NCBI GenBank assembly: GCA_902774045.1
Contig: CACYGW010000020.1
Coordinates: 1-35,061 of the forward strand
Length of the DNA stretch: 35,061 nucleotides
Direction of reading: 5' to 3'
DNA from: an uncultured Bacteroidia bacterium
GTDB lineage: Bacteria > Bacteroidota > Bacteroidia > Bacteroidales > UBA932
Shown: piece by piece, positions 25,720-33,821 of the stretch
How the letters are laid out: each line of letters starts with the position of its first letter
How positions within the stretch are numbered: position 1 is the first letter of the stretch
The notes under the pieces: generated by a model
Database searches by the model: none
The model's input: only the letters and a program-made list of their open reading frames with translations
Told to the model about the DNA's origin: nothing
Made by a program: the position numbers and the translations under genes

Positions 25720-25727
25720 AAATATAA
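25720..25727 (-). promoter_or_regulatory. Predicted -7 box of the transglutaminase-flotillin operon
   Basis: The minus strand reads TATATTTG, matching TAnnTTTG, 20 bases before the ATG at 25699. The -33 element is weak. It is divergent from the box at 25758-25765. Confidence 0.45.
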
Positions 25728-25757
25728 TAATTTTCCGGGATTATTATTCACTTTTGT

Positions 25758-25765
25758 TATCTTTG
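25758..25765 (+). promoter_or_regulatory. Predicted -7 box four bases before the glycosyltransferase start (leaderless)
   Basis: TATCTTTG, four bases (CGTT), then ATG at 25770. The consensus -7 box is so close that transcription should begin at or near the A of the ATG. Confidence 0.55.
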
Positions 25766-25769
25766 CGTT

Positions 25770-26801
25770 ATGAAGTACTCGGTAATCGTACCTGTCTATA
25801 ACCGCCCGGACGAGGTTAAGGAACTTCTGGAGAGTCTGCGTCAGCAGTCTTTCCGGGATTTCGAGGTGCTTCTGGTAGAAGACGGCTCTTCCCTGCCCTG
25901 CAAAGAGGTGGCGGATTCCTTTGGGGCAGCCCTTGACATCAAGTACTTTTTTAAGGAGAATTCCGGCCCCGGCCCTTCCAGAAATTATGGGGCCCGGCGC
26001 GCAGAAGGCAGGTGGCTCATTATTCTGGACTCGGACGTAATGGTTCCGCCTGGGTATTTTGAGTCCATAGAGGCCTCGCTGGCGCAGGAGGATTGCGACG
26101 CTTTTGGCGGCCCGGACAGGGCGCACGCCTCCTTTACCCCGGTACAGAAAGCCATCAACTACGCAATGACCTCCTTCTTTACCACGGGTGGCATCCGCGG
26201 CGGGAAGGTAAAGATGGACAAGTTTTTCCCGCGGAGTTTTAATCTTGGAATAAAAGCCGATGTCTTTGAAGCCCTTGGCGGCTTTTCTGCGATGCGCTTT
26301 GGAGAGGACATAGACCTAAGTATGCGCATCTTCGAGGGCGGCTACCGCTGCCGGCTCATCCCCGACGCCTGGGTATGGCACAAGCGCCGCACCAACCTAA
26401 AGCGGTTTTTCAAGCAGGTACATAACTCCGGCATAGCCCGCATCAACCTCTCAAGGCTGCACCCCGGCTCCCTGAAGCTGGTTCACCTGCTGCCGGCCGC
26501 ATTCACCGTAGGCACCATCGGCCTACTATGCATTCTGGTTCCGCTGCTTCTGATTTTCACCCACCTTCCCTGGTGGGCCTCTGTAATCATCGGCCTCTCC
26601 CCCCTCCTCCTATGGTCCCTGGCCATTTGGGCCGATAGTGCCATAAAGAACCGCAGCCCACGCATTGGTCTGCTCTCCATAGCCGCCTCCTTCATCCAGC
26701 TAACCGGCTACGGCACCGGCTTCCTGCGCGCCGGATGGCACCTCCTTTTACACCGCCACACCCAAGCCCCCCAAGCCTTCCGCGACAACTTCTACAAATA
26801 G
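25770..26801 (+). CDS. Family 2 glycosyltransferase with C-terminal membrane segments
   Basis: The 343-residue protein begins with the GT-A fold signature YSVIVPVYNRPDEVKELLESL and has D38 in LVEDGSS (UDP-sugar contact) and the metal-binding DSD at residues 87-89 in ILDSDVMVP. GGFSAMRFGEDIDLSMRI near 170-190 carries the acceptor-site ED motif. Two hydrophobic segments (about 240-265 and 272-292) suggest the C-terminus is in the inner membrane, as in polyprenyl- or lipid-linked glycan enzymes. The sugar and acceptor cannot be predicted, and no polysaccharide cluster surrounds it. It stands alone: divergent from the transglutaminase operon, convergent with mrp (17-base gap). Confidence 0.92.
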   Translation: MKYSVIVPVYNRPDEVKELLESLRQQSFRDFEVLLVEDGSSLPCKEVADSFGAALDIKYFFKENSGPGPSRNYGARRAEGRWLIILDSDVMVPPGYFESIEASLAQEDCDAFGGPDRAHASFTPVQKAINYAMTSFFTTGGIRGGKVKMDKFFPRSFNLGIKADVFEALGGFSAMRFGEDIDLSMRIFEGGYRCRLIPDAWVWHKRRTNLKRFFKQVHNSGIARINLSRLHPGSLKLVHLLPAAFTVGTIGLLCILVPLLLIFTHLPWWASVIIGLSPLLLWSLAIWADSAIKNRSPRIGLLSIAASFIQLTGYGTGFLRAGWHLLLHRHTQAPQAFRDNFYK

Positions 26802-26818
26802 CGCAGACAGAAGCCTGT

Positions 26819-27874
26819 TTACGCGATGTCGGCGAGAGATTGAGCCAGGCCCAGGAAAGCAAGGGCGTCGGGACGGGATGATAGGGCGATGGGCTCTCCG
26901 TTGTCGCCGCATTCACGAATGCTCTGGACGATGGGGATTTGTCCCAGCAGGGGAATGTTAAGGCTGGAGGCCATTTTTACGCCGCCGTCGCGGCCAAAGA
27001 TATAGTATTTGTTCTGGGGTAATTCCTCCGGCGTAAACCAAGCCATATTCTCTACAAGCCCAAAAATCTTGCGGTTCACCTTCTCTGTACGGAACATATC
27101 AACCCCCTTCTCTACATCGGCCAAAGCCACGGGCTGTGGAGTGGTAACTATCACCGCGCCCTCTACAGGAATGTCGTTGATAAGACTTATGTGAATGTCG
27201 CCAGTTCCAGGAGGCATATCTATAAGAAGGAAGTCCAGCACGCCCCAGCGAACCTGAAGAATCATCTGCTTAAGGGCGTTGCAGGCCATAGGACCGCGCC
27301 AGATAAGCGCCTGCCCGGCCTGGGCAAAATAGCCAATGGACATCCACTTTACGCCGTACTTTTCTATGGGCATAATGATGGTCTTGCCCTCTTCTTCCTC
27401 GATAGCCTCCGGAACGGCCCCCTCCGTCCCCGTCATAATGGGAACGGAAGGGCCGTAAACGTCGGCGTCGGCAAGGCCAACCTTATAGCCCAGCCTTGCC
27501 AGGGCAACAGCCAGATTAACCGCAACCGTAGATTTCCCTACCCCGCCCTTGCCGGAGGCAATGCCAATTATATGGCGCACATTGTTAAGCTCGTCCAGCG
27601 TAAGATCGTTCACATTGGGCTTCTTGGGCTTGGGAGCCTCGTCAAACTTGCTGTTCACTACAATCTCTGTCCCGGCAGGCAACTCCCTGTAAAGAGCAGC
27701 CCGCACGCTGCCGGAAAGATATTTTGCAAGAGGCTCCCTGCGGGAAGGAAAGAGAAGGGTTACCTCTACGCGGCCGAGCTCCTGCTTGATGGGCCCCACC
27801 ATACCCAGCTCCACAATACTTCTGTCCTCCTTTCCTGGATGAAGTACGGTCTCCAGAATCTTGGCTATATCCAT
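26819..27874 (-). CDS. mrp: Mrp/ApbC family iron-sulfur carrier ATPase
   Basis: Mrp proteins are P-loop ATPases that carry and transfer Fe-S clusters in the cytosol. The 351-residue chain has an N-terminal MIP18/DUF59-type domain (about 3-75), a linker, the deviant Walker A motif GKGGVGKST at 108-116, and LLIDMPPGTGD as the Walker B/switch region. The C-terminal CxxC that bridges the cluster in many Mrp proteins is not visible; the matching region reads NMAWFTPEELPQNKYYIFG, which I believe is common in Bacteroidota. It lies 20 bases after the S46 gene on the same strand and is probably the last gene of the rnhB run. Confidence 0.93.
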   Translation of the reverse strand: MDIAKILETVLHPGKEDRSIVELGMVGPIKQELGRVEVTLLFPSRREPLAKYLSGSVRAALYRELPAGTEIVVNSKFDEAPKPKKPNVNDLTLDELNNVRHIIGIASGKGGVGKSTVAVNLAVALARLGYKVGLADADVYGPSVPIMTGTEGAVPEAIEEEEGKTIIMPIEKYGVKWMSIGYFAQAGQALIWRGPMACNALKQMILQVRWGVLDFLLIDMPPGTGDIHISLINDIPVEGAVIVTTPQPVALADVEKGVDMFRTEKVNRKIFGLVENMAWFTPEELPQNKYYIFGRDGGVKMASSLNIPLLGQIPIVQSIRECGDNGEPIALSSRPDALAFLGLAQSLADIA

Positions 27875-27894
27875 AGAACTATCGGCTCAAAAAA

Positions 27895-28449
27895 TTATTT
27901 AATCTTCATTTCCTTGATAAGGTGGCCGGCGCCTCCGAACTTGTCTATCATAAAGAGGACATACCTGATATCCACGCATATACATCTCTGGAGTTCGGGC
28001 TCGAACATAACATCGCTGGACATTGACTCCCAGTTGCCGTCGAAGGCCAAGCCTATGAGTTCGCCGCGGGCATTGAGCACAGGGCTGCCGGAGTTTCCGC
28101 CGGTAATATCGTTATTGGTAAGGAAGCAAGTAGGCAGCTTACCGGAAGCATCGGCATACATACCAAAATCCTTGGCCTGCCAAAGTTCCTTAAGACGAGC
28201 CGGGACAATAAATTCATAGTTATCCGGGTCTTCCTTCTCCATAACGCCGTCAAGGGTGGTGTAATGACTGTACCATACTCCATCCTTGGGAGAATAACCG
28301 CCAACGGTACCATAGGTAAGGCGCATTGTAAAATTAGCGTCGGGATAGGAAGGCTTTCCTGCCTGCCACTCCAAAAGACCGCCGGCAAAAGCCTTGGATG
28401 CAGCTGCAACGGCGTCATCGTCAAGTTCGGCATAGTTCAACTTGGCCAT
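27895..28449 (-). CDS. S46 dipeptidyl-peptidase, C-terminal part (frame-shifted from N-terminal part)
   Basis: This 184-residue frame is the C-terminal end of an S46 peptidase: [36 protein letters not shown] and the nucleophile motif TGGNSGSP with S120. FDGNWE follows 18 residues after the nucleophile; Gly here (G138) matches DPP7, whereas DPP11 has Arg, so the ancestral enzyme was probably DPP7-like with a preference for hydrophobic residues. It overlaps the N-terminal part by 13 bases in another frame. A GGAG eight bases before its ATG could allow re-initiation, but the fragment has no signal peptide, while S46 enzymes act outside the cytoplasm. The simplest reading is a one-base deletion that broke a gene of about 700 codons. 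Confidence 0.85.
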   Translation of the reverse strand: MAKLNYAELDDDAVAAASKAFAGGLLEWQAGKPSYPDANFTMRLTYGTVGGYSPKDGVWYSHYTTLDGVMEKEDPDNYEFIVPARLKELWQAKDFGMYADASGKLPTCFLTNNDITGGNSGSPVLNARGELIGLAFDGNWESMSSDVMFEPELQRCICVDIRYVLFMIDKFGGAGHLIKEMKIK

Positions 28450-29987
28450 AATAGGAACTCCGGAGTGCCTACAGCTTTGCTGAAGTTCTCCTGGGAAGCA
28501 AAGGCAGATTTGGCAAACAATTCGTCTACGTAAGCCGCAAAGTCCATTGTGGCATAATCCTCGTCGGTAAGCTTAAGATAATCCTCCGGCTTTGCATTCT
28601 CTCTATAGTATTCCAGCATCCGGACAGCCATCTTCTTCTCAAGGTCTACGTTGTAATCCTTGAACTGCTTCTGAACTGCAACCTTTCCAGCCTCTACAGC
28701 CTCTACGGTGTCCTTTCCGGCCCTGAGTGCGGCGCCATAAGCCCTTGTATAAGCATTTCTTACGCCCAAAGGGCCAATCCTGTAGACAGTCTCTATAAGG
28801 AGGGTAAGCTCCTGTGAAGGTTTATTGGAAAGATTAACGGCCTGTTCTATGGTTTCAAGGGCATCGCCGTACTTGCGCTGCCTCTGAGGGTCCTGGTTAA
28901 CCCACTCCATAAAGGCGGCTTCCTTCTCTTTTTCGCGGCCGATGATGTTCAGTTTCTCAAAGGCCAGCTTTTCTCCCTGCCACTTCTTCCAGGCATTGGC
29001 AGAGCCGGCGTACTTGTTGGCATACTGGAGACGAACCACGGGATCTGCCTCCATTCCGGCCCACATCACCTCCTGACGTGCGGTACGGGCGCCTACGGAA
29101 ACCATAAACCCGTCAATCATAGACTGGAGCTGGGCTGCGGTCTGGAATCTCTGGGTGCTGCCGGGATACCCCATAATAAAGGAGAAATCTCCCTCCTTGA
29201 CACCCTTCAGGGATATTGTAAGGCTCTTTTTGGGACGATAGGGCACGTTCTCTTCCGAGTAGTCGGCCGGCTCATTGTCCTTGCCTGCGTAGATACGGAA
29301 CATAGAGAAGTCGCCGGTGTGACGGGGCCACATCCAGTTGTCTGTCTCGCCGCCGAACTTACCCACCGATGCCGGAGGAGCGCCAACGAAACGTACATCC
29401 TTGTACACCTTGTAAACAATCAGGTAGTAAACATTCTCGTTGTAGAAGCCGGTAACGTTGATGCGGCATCCGGGGAAGTCTGCCTGAGCCTTCTCTTTAA
29501 GTTCATCCATTGCCTTCTCCATTGCCTTATTTGCGGCCTCTTCGTCGTCCGTCAGGGCTAGCGTCTCCTCATAAGCGGCATTTAAAATGGATGTTACGTC
29601 CGTCATCCTTTCAAGGAAGGTAACTGACAGGCCGGGGGCGGGAATTTCCTCGCCGCGGGTCATTGCCCAAAAACCATTCTCAAGATAGTTGTGTTCCGGA
29701 GTAGAAAGGGCCTGGATGCTACTGTAACCGCAATGATGGTTAGTTACCAGAAGGCCTTCGTCGGATATAACTTCTCCGGTACAGCCTCCGCCAAAGATGA
29801 CAATAGCATCTTTAAGAGAAGATTTGTTGATGCTGTAAATGTCTTCTGCGGACAATTTGCAGCCAAGAGTCTTCATTGACTTGATGTTCATCTTCTGAAG
29901 GAGGGGCAGGAGCCACATTCCTTCATCGGCAATAGCCGGGCCGCCTATGCAGGCCAGGGCTGCCAAGGTGATAAGAAACTTTTTCAT
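28437..29987 (-). CDS. S46 dipeptidyl-peptidase, N-terminal part, ends early by frameshift
   Basis: S46 enzymes (DPP7, DPP11) remove dipeptides from peptide N-termini in the periplasm and feed amino-acid catabolism. This 516-residue part has a signal peptide (about 1-20), the catalytic His region [12 protein letters not shown] (H85) and [11 protein letters not shown] with the likely catalytic Asp D226, plus the inserted helical domain. The family is usually about 700-720 residues. Homology stops at GTPEF, after which six foreign residues lead to TGA at 28439-28437; the serine half continues in the overlapping frame. The junction (around 28450-28458) has no homopolymer and no obvious slippery heptamer. 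The ATG overlaps the rnhB stop as ATGA, so translation is coupled. Without the serine half this product cannot be an active peptidase. Confidence 0.88.
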   Translation of the reverse strand: MKKFLITLAALACIGGPAIADEGMWLLPLLQKMNIKSMKTLGCKLSAEDIYSINKSSLKDAIVIFGGGCTGEVISDEGLLVTNHHCGYSSIQALSTPEHNYLENGFWAMTRGEEIPAPGLSVTFLERMTDVTSILNAAYEETLALTDDEEAANKAMEKAMDELKEKAQADFPGCRINVTGFYNENVYYLIVYKVYKDVRFVGAPPASVGKFGGETDNWMWPRHTGDFSMFRIYAGKDNEPADYSEENVPYRPKKSLTISLKGVKEGDFSFIMGYPGSTQRFQTAAQLQSMIDGFMVSVGARTARQEVMWAGMEADPVVRLQYANKYAGSANAWKKWQGEKLAFEKLNIIGREKEKEAAFMEWVNQDPQRQRKYGDALETIEQAVNLSNKPSQELTLLIETVYRIGPLGVRNAYTRAYGAALRAGKDTVEAVEAGKVAVQKQFKDYNVDLEKKMAVRMLEYYRENAKPEDYLKLTDEDYATMDFAAYVDELFAKSAFASQENFSKAVGTPEFLLWPS

Positions 29988-30607
29988 AATATATCAAAAA
30001 TAGTAGGTTCCAATTCTTTTGGGTGAAACGACTTGCGGTGGTGGGGCGACAGCCCGCAGGCGCGAATCGCCTCTATGTGTTCCTTTGTGGGATAGCCCAT
30101 ATTTTTATCCCAGCCATATTGAGGATAGTCCCGGGCTATCTTTTTCATATACTGGTCCCGATGCGTCTTGGCCAGGATGGACGCAGCCGCTATGCTGGCA
30201 TAGGTAGCATCCCCGTGCACTACGGTTTTATAGGCATACCCTTCCATCGGGCGGAATCTATTGCCATCTATAAGGAGTAATTGCGGTTTGATAGTTAATT
30301 TTTTCACGGCCCTCTGCATTCCCCGTATCGATGCCGCCAGTATGTTTATCTGGTCTATTTCTTCCGGGCTTACGGCCTCGACGGCCCAGGCAAGAGCCTC
30401 CGCCTCTATTATCGGGCGCAGGATCTCCCTGTCTTTTTGGGATACTTGCTTGGAGTCGTTTAGCAGGGGATGGTAAAAGTCGCGGGGCAGAATGACGGCG
30501 GCGGCAAATACAGGGCCGGCAAGCGGCCCGCGCCCGGCCTCGTCACAGCCGGCCTCTATAAGGTCGTCTGTCATATAGGGCAGAAGCGATATTTCTTTCT
30601 TTAGCAT
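29984..30607 (-). CDS. rnhB: Ribonuclease HII
   Basis: RNase HII cuts the RNA strand of RNA-DNA hybrids and starts removal of single ribonucleotides from DNA. The 207-residue protein has the active-site residues D22 and E23 in [15 protein letters not shown]114 in LLIDGNR and D133 in [17 protein letters not shown], so it appears functional. Its length is normal. The ATG at 30607 lies inside a perfect 10-bp inverted repeat, and an AGAGG sits directly against the start with no spacing, so initiation may be weak or controlled. It lies 37 bases after the XRE gene and overlaps the S46 gene start by the four bases ATGA. Confidence 0.96.
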   Translation of the reverse strand: MLKKEISLLPYMTDDLIEAGCDEAGRGPLAGPVFAAAVILPRDFYHPLLNDSKQVSQKDREILRPIIEAEALAWAVEAVSPEEIDQINILAASIRGMQRAVKKLTIKPQLLLIDGNRFRPMEGYAYKTVVHGDATYASIAAASILAKTHRDQYMKKIARDYPQYGWDKNMGYPTKEHIEAIRACGLSPHHRKSFHPKELEPTIFDIL

Positions 30608-30630
30608 CCTCTGACAAAATAGGATGCTAA
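30601..30630 (-). promoter_or_regulatory. Perfect 10-bp inverted repeat covering the rnhB start codon
   Basis: TTAGCATCCT (30601-30610) pairs with AGGATGCTAA (30621-30630) across a 10-base spacer. In mRNA read from the minus strand the hairpin would include the rnhB AUG (30607-30605) in its 3' arm and the AGAGG next to it. No T-run follows, so it is not a standard terminator. It could be an RNA switch on initiation or a dyad operator. Confidence 0.6.
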
Positions 30631-30644
30631 ATTAAGCATTTTCT

Positions 30645-31064
30645 TTAATTTTTTGCCTTGAGAAAGTTGATAATTTCCGTTTTATCTCTGAGTGAGTCCT
30701 GGAGGATGTTTATTTTTTCTTCCAGAGTGACCACCTGCCCGTGCAGGCTGGCAATCTCGTCCAGGAGAGCTCTTTCACTATCGGCCATCTTACGGCCATA
30801 ATCAACTTTAAACTCATATAACCTTGGATCCGACTCCGGGTTGTACAATTCAAATCCAAGTATAAGTTCTTCCGGTTCCACGCCCAGAATATCTGCAATC
30901 TGATCTACTCTCTCGCTAACCAGGATGGTCTTTCCTGTTTCTATGTACCTGTAGGTGTTGCGGTCAACCCCTAACTTCTCTGCCATCTCTGCCTGAGTAA
31001 TCCTTAGGGACTTGCGGCGGTGGCTGATATTTTCTTTTATTTGTTGGTCGAATTTACTTGCCAC
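30645..31064 (-). CDS. XRE-family HTH regulator with C-terminal coiled coil
   Basis: The 139-residue protein has a Cro/C1-type HTH at about residues 13-66 (RRKSLRITQAEMAEKLGVDR, then YRYIETGKTILVS) and a predicted coiled coil at about 92-136 (LLDEIASLHGQVVTLEEKINILQDSLRDKTEII), which would mediate dimerisation. There is no enzymatic or ligand-binding domain. It is divergent from the small gene at 31252, with a 187-bp shared region holding a -7-like TATTTTTG on its side (31098-31091), and may control itself, that gene and possibly the rnhB run downstream. The target operator is not identified. Confidence 0.9.
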   Translation of the reverse strand: MASKFDQQIKENISHRRKSLRITQAEMAEKLGVDRNTYRYIETGKTILVSERVDQIADILGVEPEELILGFELYNPESDPRLYEFKVDYGRKMADSERALLDEIASLHGQVVTLEEKINILQDSLRDKTEIINFLKAKN

Positions 31065-31090
31065 ATCTAGCCAGTGTTATAATTATGCAG

Positions 31091-31098
31091 CAAAAATA
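31091..31098 (-). promoter_or_regulatory. Predicted -7 box of the XRE gene
   Basis: The minus strand reads TATTTTTG, matching TAnnTTTG, 27 bases before the ATG at 31064. No -33 element at standard spacing was seen. Confidence 0.4.
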
Positions 31099-31216
31099 TA
31101 TGGCATCTGAGCCAATTTTTGACTAATAATCCTAAGCATTGATAGGTGGCTTTAGTCATTTTTCTAAAGAATTAACAATTTATTTGCGTTTTTTTGCCAA
31201 TAAAAGTCACTTTTTG

Positions 31217-31247
31217 TTTGTTTTTATTCCGATATAGTCCAGATTTG
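31217..31247 (+). promoter_or_regulatory. Predicted promoter of the small gene at 31252 (leaderless)
   Basis: TTTG at 31217-31220, 19 bases, then CAGATTTG at 31240-31247 (one mismatch to TAnnTTTG), followed four bases later by ATG. Both elements have the right spacing, so the transcript would begin at or near the start codon. Confidence 0.5.
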
Positions 31248-31251
31248 CGAT

Positions 31252-31521
31252 ATGAAAATTATAAATGCTATGAAAGATTCGTCAATTTCCTCTAAGGCCG
31301 ATGTCTTCCTTCGGATGATGAACGAAGACCACATCTATCTTTTTTCTTCCTGGAGTTTTGCAGATATATGCGGGATGCTTGGGACAGACACCCTTTCGAT
31401 GAATAAATATCTCTTTGCCGTCCTTGGTATGGGAGGGGAAGAACTAATCCTCCAATTCCGTAAAGACTATCCAGAGTATCTGAGAAATAAATATTGGGTT
31501 GATATTGCTATTAAACGATAA
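31252..31521 (+). CDS. Small protein, possibly HTH-like, between XRE regulator and EF-G2
   Basis: An 89-residue product with no signal peptide or membrane segment. The middle (WSFADICGMLGTDTLSMNKY, then LFAVLGMGGEELILQFRK) has the helix-turn-helix rhythm of a winged or AraC-like half domain: a helix ending in a Gly-containing turn, a second helix with polar surface, then a buried helix. I have an impression of similar small proteins in Bacteroidales but cannot name a family. Start support: a promoter-like element lies directly upstream, and the codon usage looks native. It ends 62 bases before the EF-G2 gene, which has its own -7 box. A DNA-binding function is a guess from secondary-structure pattern only. 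Confidence 0.6.
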   Translation: MKIINAMKDSSISSKADVFLRMMNEDHIYLFSSWSFADICGMLGTDTLSMNKYLFAVLGMGGEELILQFRKDYPEYLRNKYWVDIAIKR

Positions 31522-31535
31522 ATTTATTAGTTTTG
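31505..31535 (+). promoter_or_regulatory. Predicted promoter of the EF-G2-like gene
   Basis: TTG at 31505-31507, 20 bases, then TAGTTTTG at 31528-31535 fits the Bacteroidota pattern. The leader would be about 40-45 nt. The -33 element lies within the last codons of the small gene at 31252, so fusA2 may be transcribed both from here and by read-through. Confidence 0.55.
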
Positions 31536-31583
31536 CAGGCTCACAGTTTTTCGCAAAAAAAGTAATTAAATAACATAAACGAA

Positions 31584-33737
31584 ATGAAATCTTACAGCAC
31601 AAAAGACATTCGTAACGTTGTCCTTCTCGGAAGCTCAAAGTCCGGCAAAACCACTTTGTCAGAGGCTATGCTTTTCGAGGGCAAGGTCATTGACCGTCGC
31701 GGCTCCGTAGAGGGCAAGAACACCGTTTCGGACAACACAGAGTTTGAGCAGACAAACCAGAAATCTGTGTATTCCACTCCTCTCTATGCAGAGTATCAAA
31801 ACACCAAGATTAACTTTATCGACGCTCCCGGTTCGGACGACTTCAGCGGCGGTGCACTTGCAGCCTTCAAGGTATGCGAGAGCGGCGTTCTGGTACTTAA
31901 CGGCCAGCAGGGCGTAGAGGTTGGAAGCGAGATTTTCGCACGCTACGCAGATCAGTACAAGGTTCCCTTCGCAATCGCCGTGAACCAGCTTGACCACGAG
32001 AAAGCCAACTGGGACCTCTGCCGCAATTCAATTGTTGAGGCCTTCGGTAAGAAAGCCGTCTTTTTGCAGATTCCCCTTGGCGTAGGTGCAGACTTCACAG
32101 GTTTTGTTGATGTTCTCGCCGGCAAGTGCTACAAGTTCAAAGATGCCAACGGCACCCGCGAAGAAGTAGAAATCCCCGGTAACCTCGCAGACGACGCAGA
32201 GACTCTCCGTCAGGAACTTATGGAGAAGGCAGCAGAGGGTGACGATGCTCTTATGGAGAAGTTCTTCGACACTCTTGAGCTTTCTGCAGACGAGATTCGT
32301 CAGGGTCTCGCGGCCGGCTTCAAGAAAGGCGATATCATCCCTGTTCTTTGCACATCTGCCAAAAATGATATCGGCGTAAAACGCCTTATGGAGTTCATCA
32401 TCGAGGTTGCTCCTTCACCTGTAGGCACAGTTCAGAAAACTATCGACGGCGGCGAGCTTCCTTGCAAGGCAGACGGCCCTGTAAGCATTTTCATTTACAA
32501 GACTGCCGTTGAGCAGCATCTTGGCGATGTTTCCTACTTCAAGGTAATGAGCGGTACCCTTAACGAGGGTGCAGACCTTGTTAACCCGGAGAGCGGCAAC
32601 GGTGAGCGTCTTTCCGCCATCTATGCGGTGGCCGGCGCCAAGAAAGAGAAAGTTGCCTCCATCAGCGCAGGTGACATTGGCTGTACAATGAAGCTCAAGG
32701 CCGGTAAGACAGACGTTACTCTTGCAGTATCGGGCCAGGAAGCTATCAGCCATATGGTATTCCCCGACGCCAAGTATCGTTGCGCCGTAAAGGCTCTTGA
32801 CAAGAACGATGAAGCTAAGGTTGGCGACGCCCTCAACAAGATTGCAGCCCAGGATCCTACCATCAACGTAGAGTACTCCAAGGAGCTCCGTCAGACCATC
32901 CTAAGCGGTATGGGCGAGCAGCACATCAACCTTGTTAAGTGGAGAGTAAACAATGAGTTCAAGCTCCAGATAGAGCTTTACGCACCTAAGGTTCCTTATC
33001 GCGAGACTATCACCAAGATAGCAACCGCTCAGTATCGTCACAAGAAACAGTCCGGTGGTGCCGGTCAGTTTGGTGAGGTTCATCTTCTTGTTTGCCCTTA
33101 CGTAGAAGGTCAGGAAGCCCCCAAGAACTTCAAGATTGACGGCAAGGATACCGTATTCAACTTCAAGAGCCAGGATATCTCCGAGCTTGAGTGGGGCGGT
33201 AAACTGGAGTTCTACAACTGCGTAGTAGGTGGCTCCATCGACCTTGGCTTTATGCCCGCAATCCTTAAGGGTATTAAGTCCAAGATGGAGGAAGGTCCTC
33301 TTACAGGTTCTTACGCCCGCGACATCCGCGTTTACGTATATGACGGTAAGATGCACCCGGTAGATTCCAAGGAAATCGCCTTCATCATTGCTGGACGTAA
33401 CGCCTTCAAAGAGGCCTTCCGCAATGCAGGTCCTAAGATTCTCGAGCCTATCTATGATGTTGACATCCTCACTCCTAACGACTATGTGGGTCCTTGTATG
33501 AGCGACCTCAACGGCCGTCGTGGTATGATTATCAACCAGGATATGGAGAAGGGCTTCACCGTGCTTCACGCCCGTGTTCCTCTTGCAGAGCTTTACCGCT
33601 ACTCCACCACCCTTAGCTCACTCACCGGCGGTTCCGCTACCTTCACAATGAAGTTTGCAGAGTACCAGCCTGTTCCCGCAGACGTACAGACCAAGCTTCT
33701 TGCAGAGTACGCAGCCCAGGAGAAAGAAGAGGACTAA
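31584..33737 (+). CDS. fusA2: EF-G2-type elongation factor G paralogue with altered GTPase centre
   Basis: The 717-residue chain has all EF-G domains: G domain with P-loop GSSKSGKT at 16-23, switch II DAPGS at 80-84, NQLD at 134-137, then domains II-V (IELYAPKVPYRETI, KQSGGAGQFGEVHL, GSYARDIRVYVYDGKMHPVDS). Canonical EF-G has DTPGH, where the His positions the hydrolytic water; here it is Ser84. The guanine-specificity motif NKxD is NQLD. From memory, the Bacteroides thetaiotaomicron paralogue EF-G2 supports translocation with little or no GTP hydrolysis and is needed for gut fitness under carbon limitation; this gene fits that type. The true fusA would be elsewhere. It has its own promoter and a strong terminator. 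A ribosome-protection (TetM-like) role is less likely. Confidence 0.85.
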   Translation: MKSYSTKDIRNVVLLGSSKSGKTTLSEAMLFEGKVIDRRGSVEGKNTVSDNTEFEQTNQKSVYSTPLYAEYQNTKINFIDAPGSDDFSGGALAAFKVCESGVLVLNGQQGVEVGSEIFARYADQYKVPFAIAVNQLDHEKANWDLCRNSIVEAFGKKAVFLQIPLGVGADFTGFVDVLAGKCYKFKDANGTREEVEIPGNLADDAETLRQELMEKAAEGDDALMEKFFDTLELSADEIRQGLAAGFKKGDIIPVLCTSAKNDIGVKRLMEFIIEVAPSPVGTVQKTIDGGELPCKADGPVSIFIYKTAVEQHLGDVSYFKVMSGTLNEGADLVNPESGNGERLSAIYAVAGAKKEKVASISAGDIGCTMKLKAGKTDVTLAVSGQEAISHMVFPDAKYRCAVKALDKNDEAKVGDALNKIAAQDPTINVEYSKELRQTILSGMGEQHINLVKWRVNNEFKLQIELYAPKVPYRETITKIATAQYRHKKQSGGAGQFGEVHLLVCPYVEGQEAPKNFKIDGKDTVFNFKSQDISELEWGGKLEFYNCVVGGSIDLGFMPAILKGIKSKMEEGPLTGSYARDIRVYVYDGKMHPVDSKEIAFIIAGRNAFKEAFRNAGPKILEPIYDVDILTPNDYVGPCMSDLNGRRGMIINQDMEKGFTVLHARVPLAELYRYSTTLSSLTGGSATFTMKFAEYQPVPADVQTKLLAEYAAQEKEED

Positions 33738-33756
33738 TCTCCCTTCCATACAATCG

Positions 33757-33788
33757 AAAAACCGCCCCTTTTTGGAGCGGTTTTTTCG
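33757..33788. terminator. Bidirectional Rho-independent terminator between EF-G2 and OMP genes
   Basis: A stem of AAAAACCGC and GCGGTTTTT with an 11-nt loop, having an A-run on the left and a T-run on the right, lies between two convergent genes (stops at 33737 and 33822). It should end transcription from both sides. Confidence 0.88.
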
Positions 33789-33821
33789 TATTTATGGAGA
33801 TTATTTAGCGAATCTACACAA

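Noticed and set aside
28437..28460. Programmed -1 ribosomal frameshift in the S46 gene
   Set aside because: No slippery heptamer or downstream pseudoknot was evident.
31584..33737. TetM-type ribosomal protection (tetracycline resistance) protein
   Set aside because: Sequence fits the chromosomal EF-G2 paralogue better, with host-like codon use and no mobile element.
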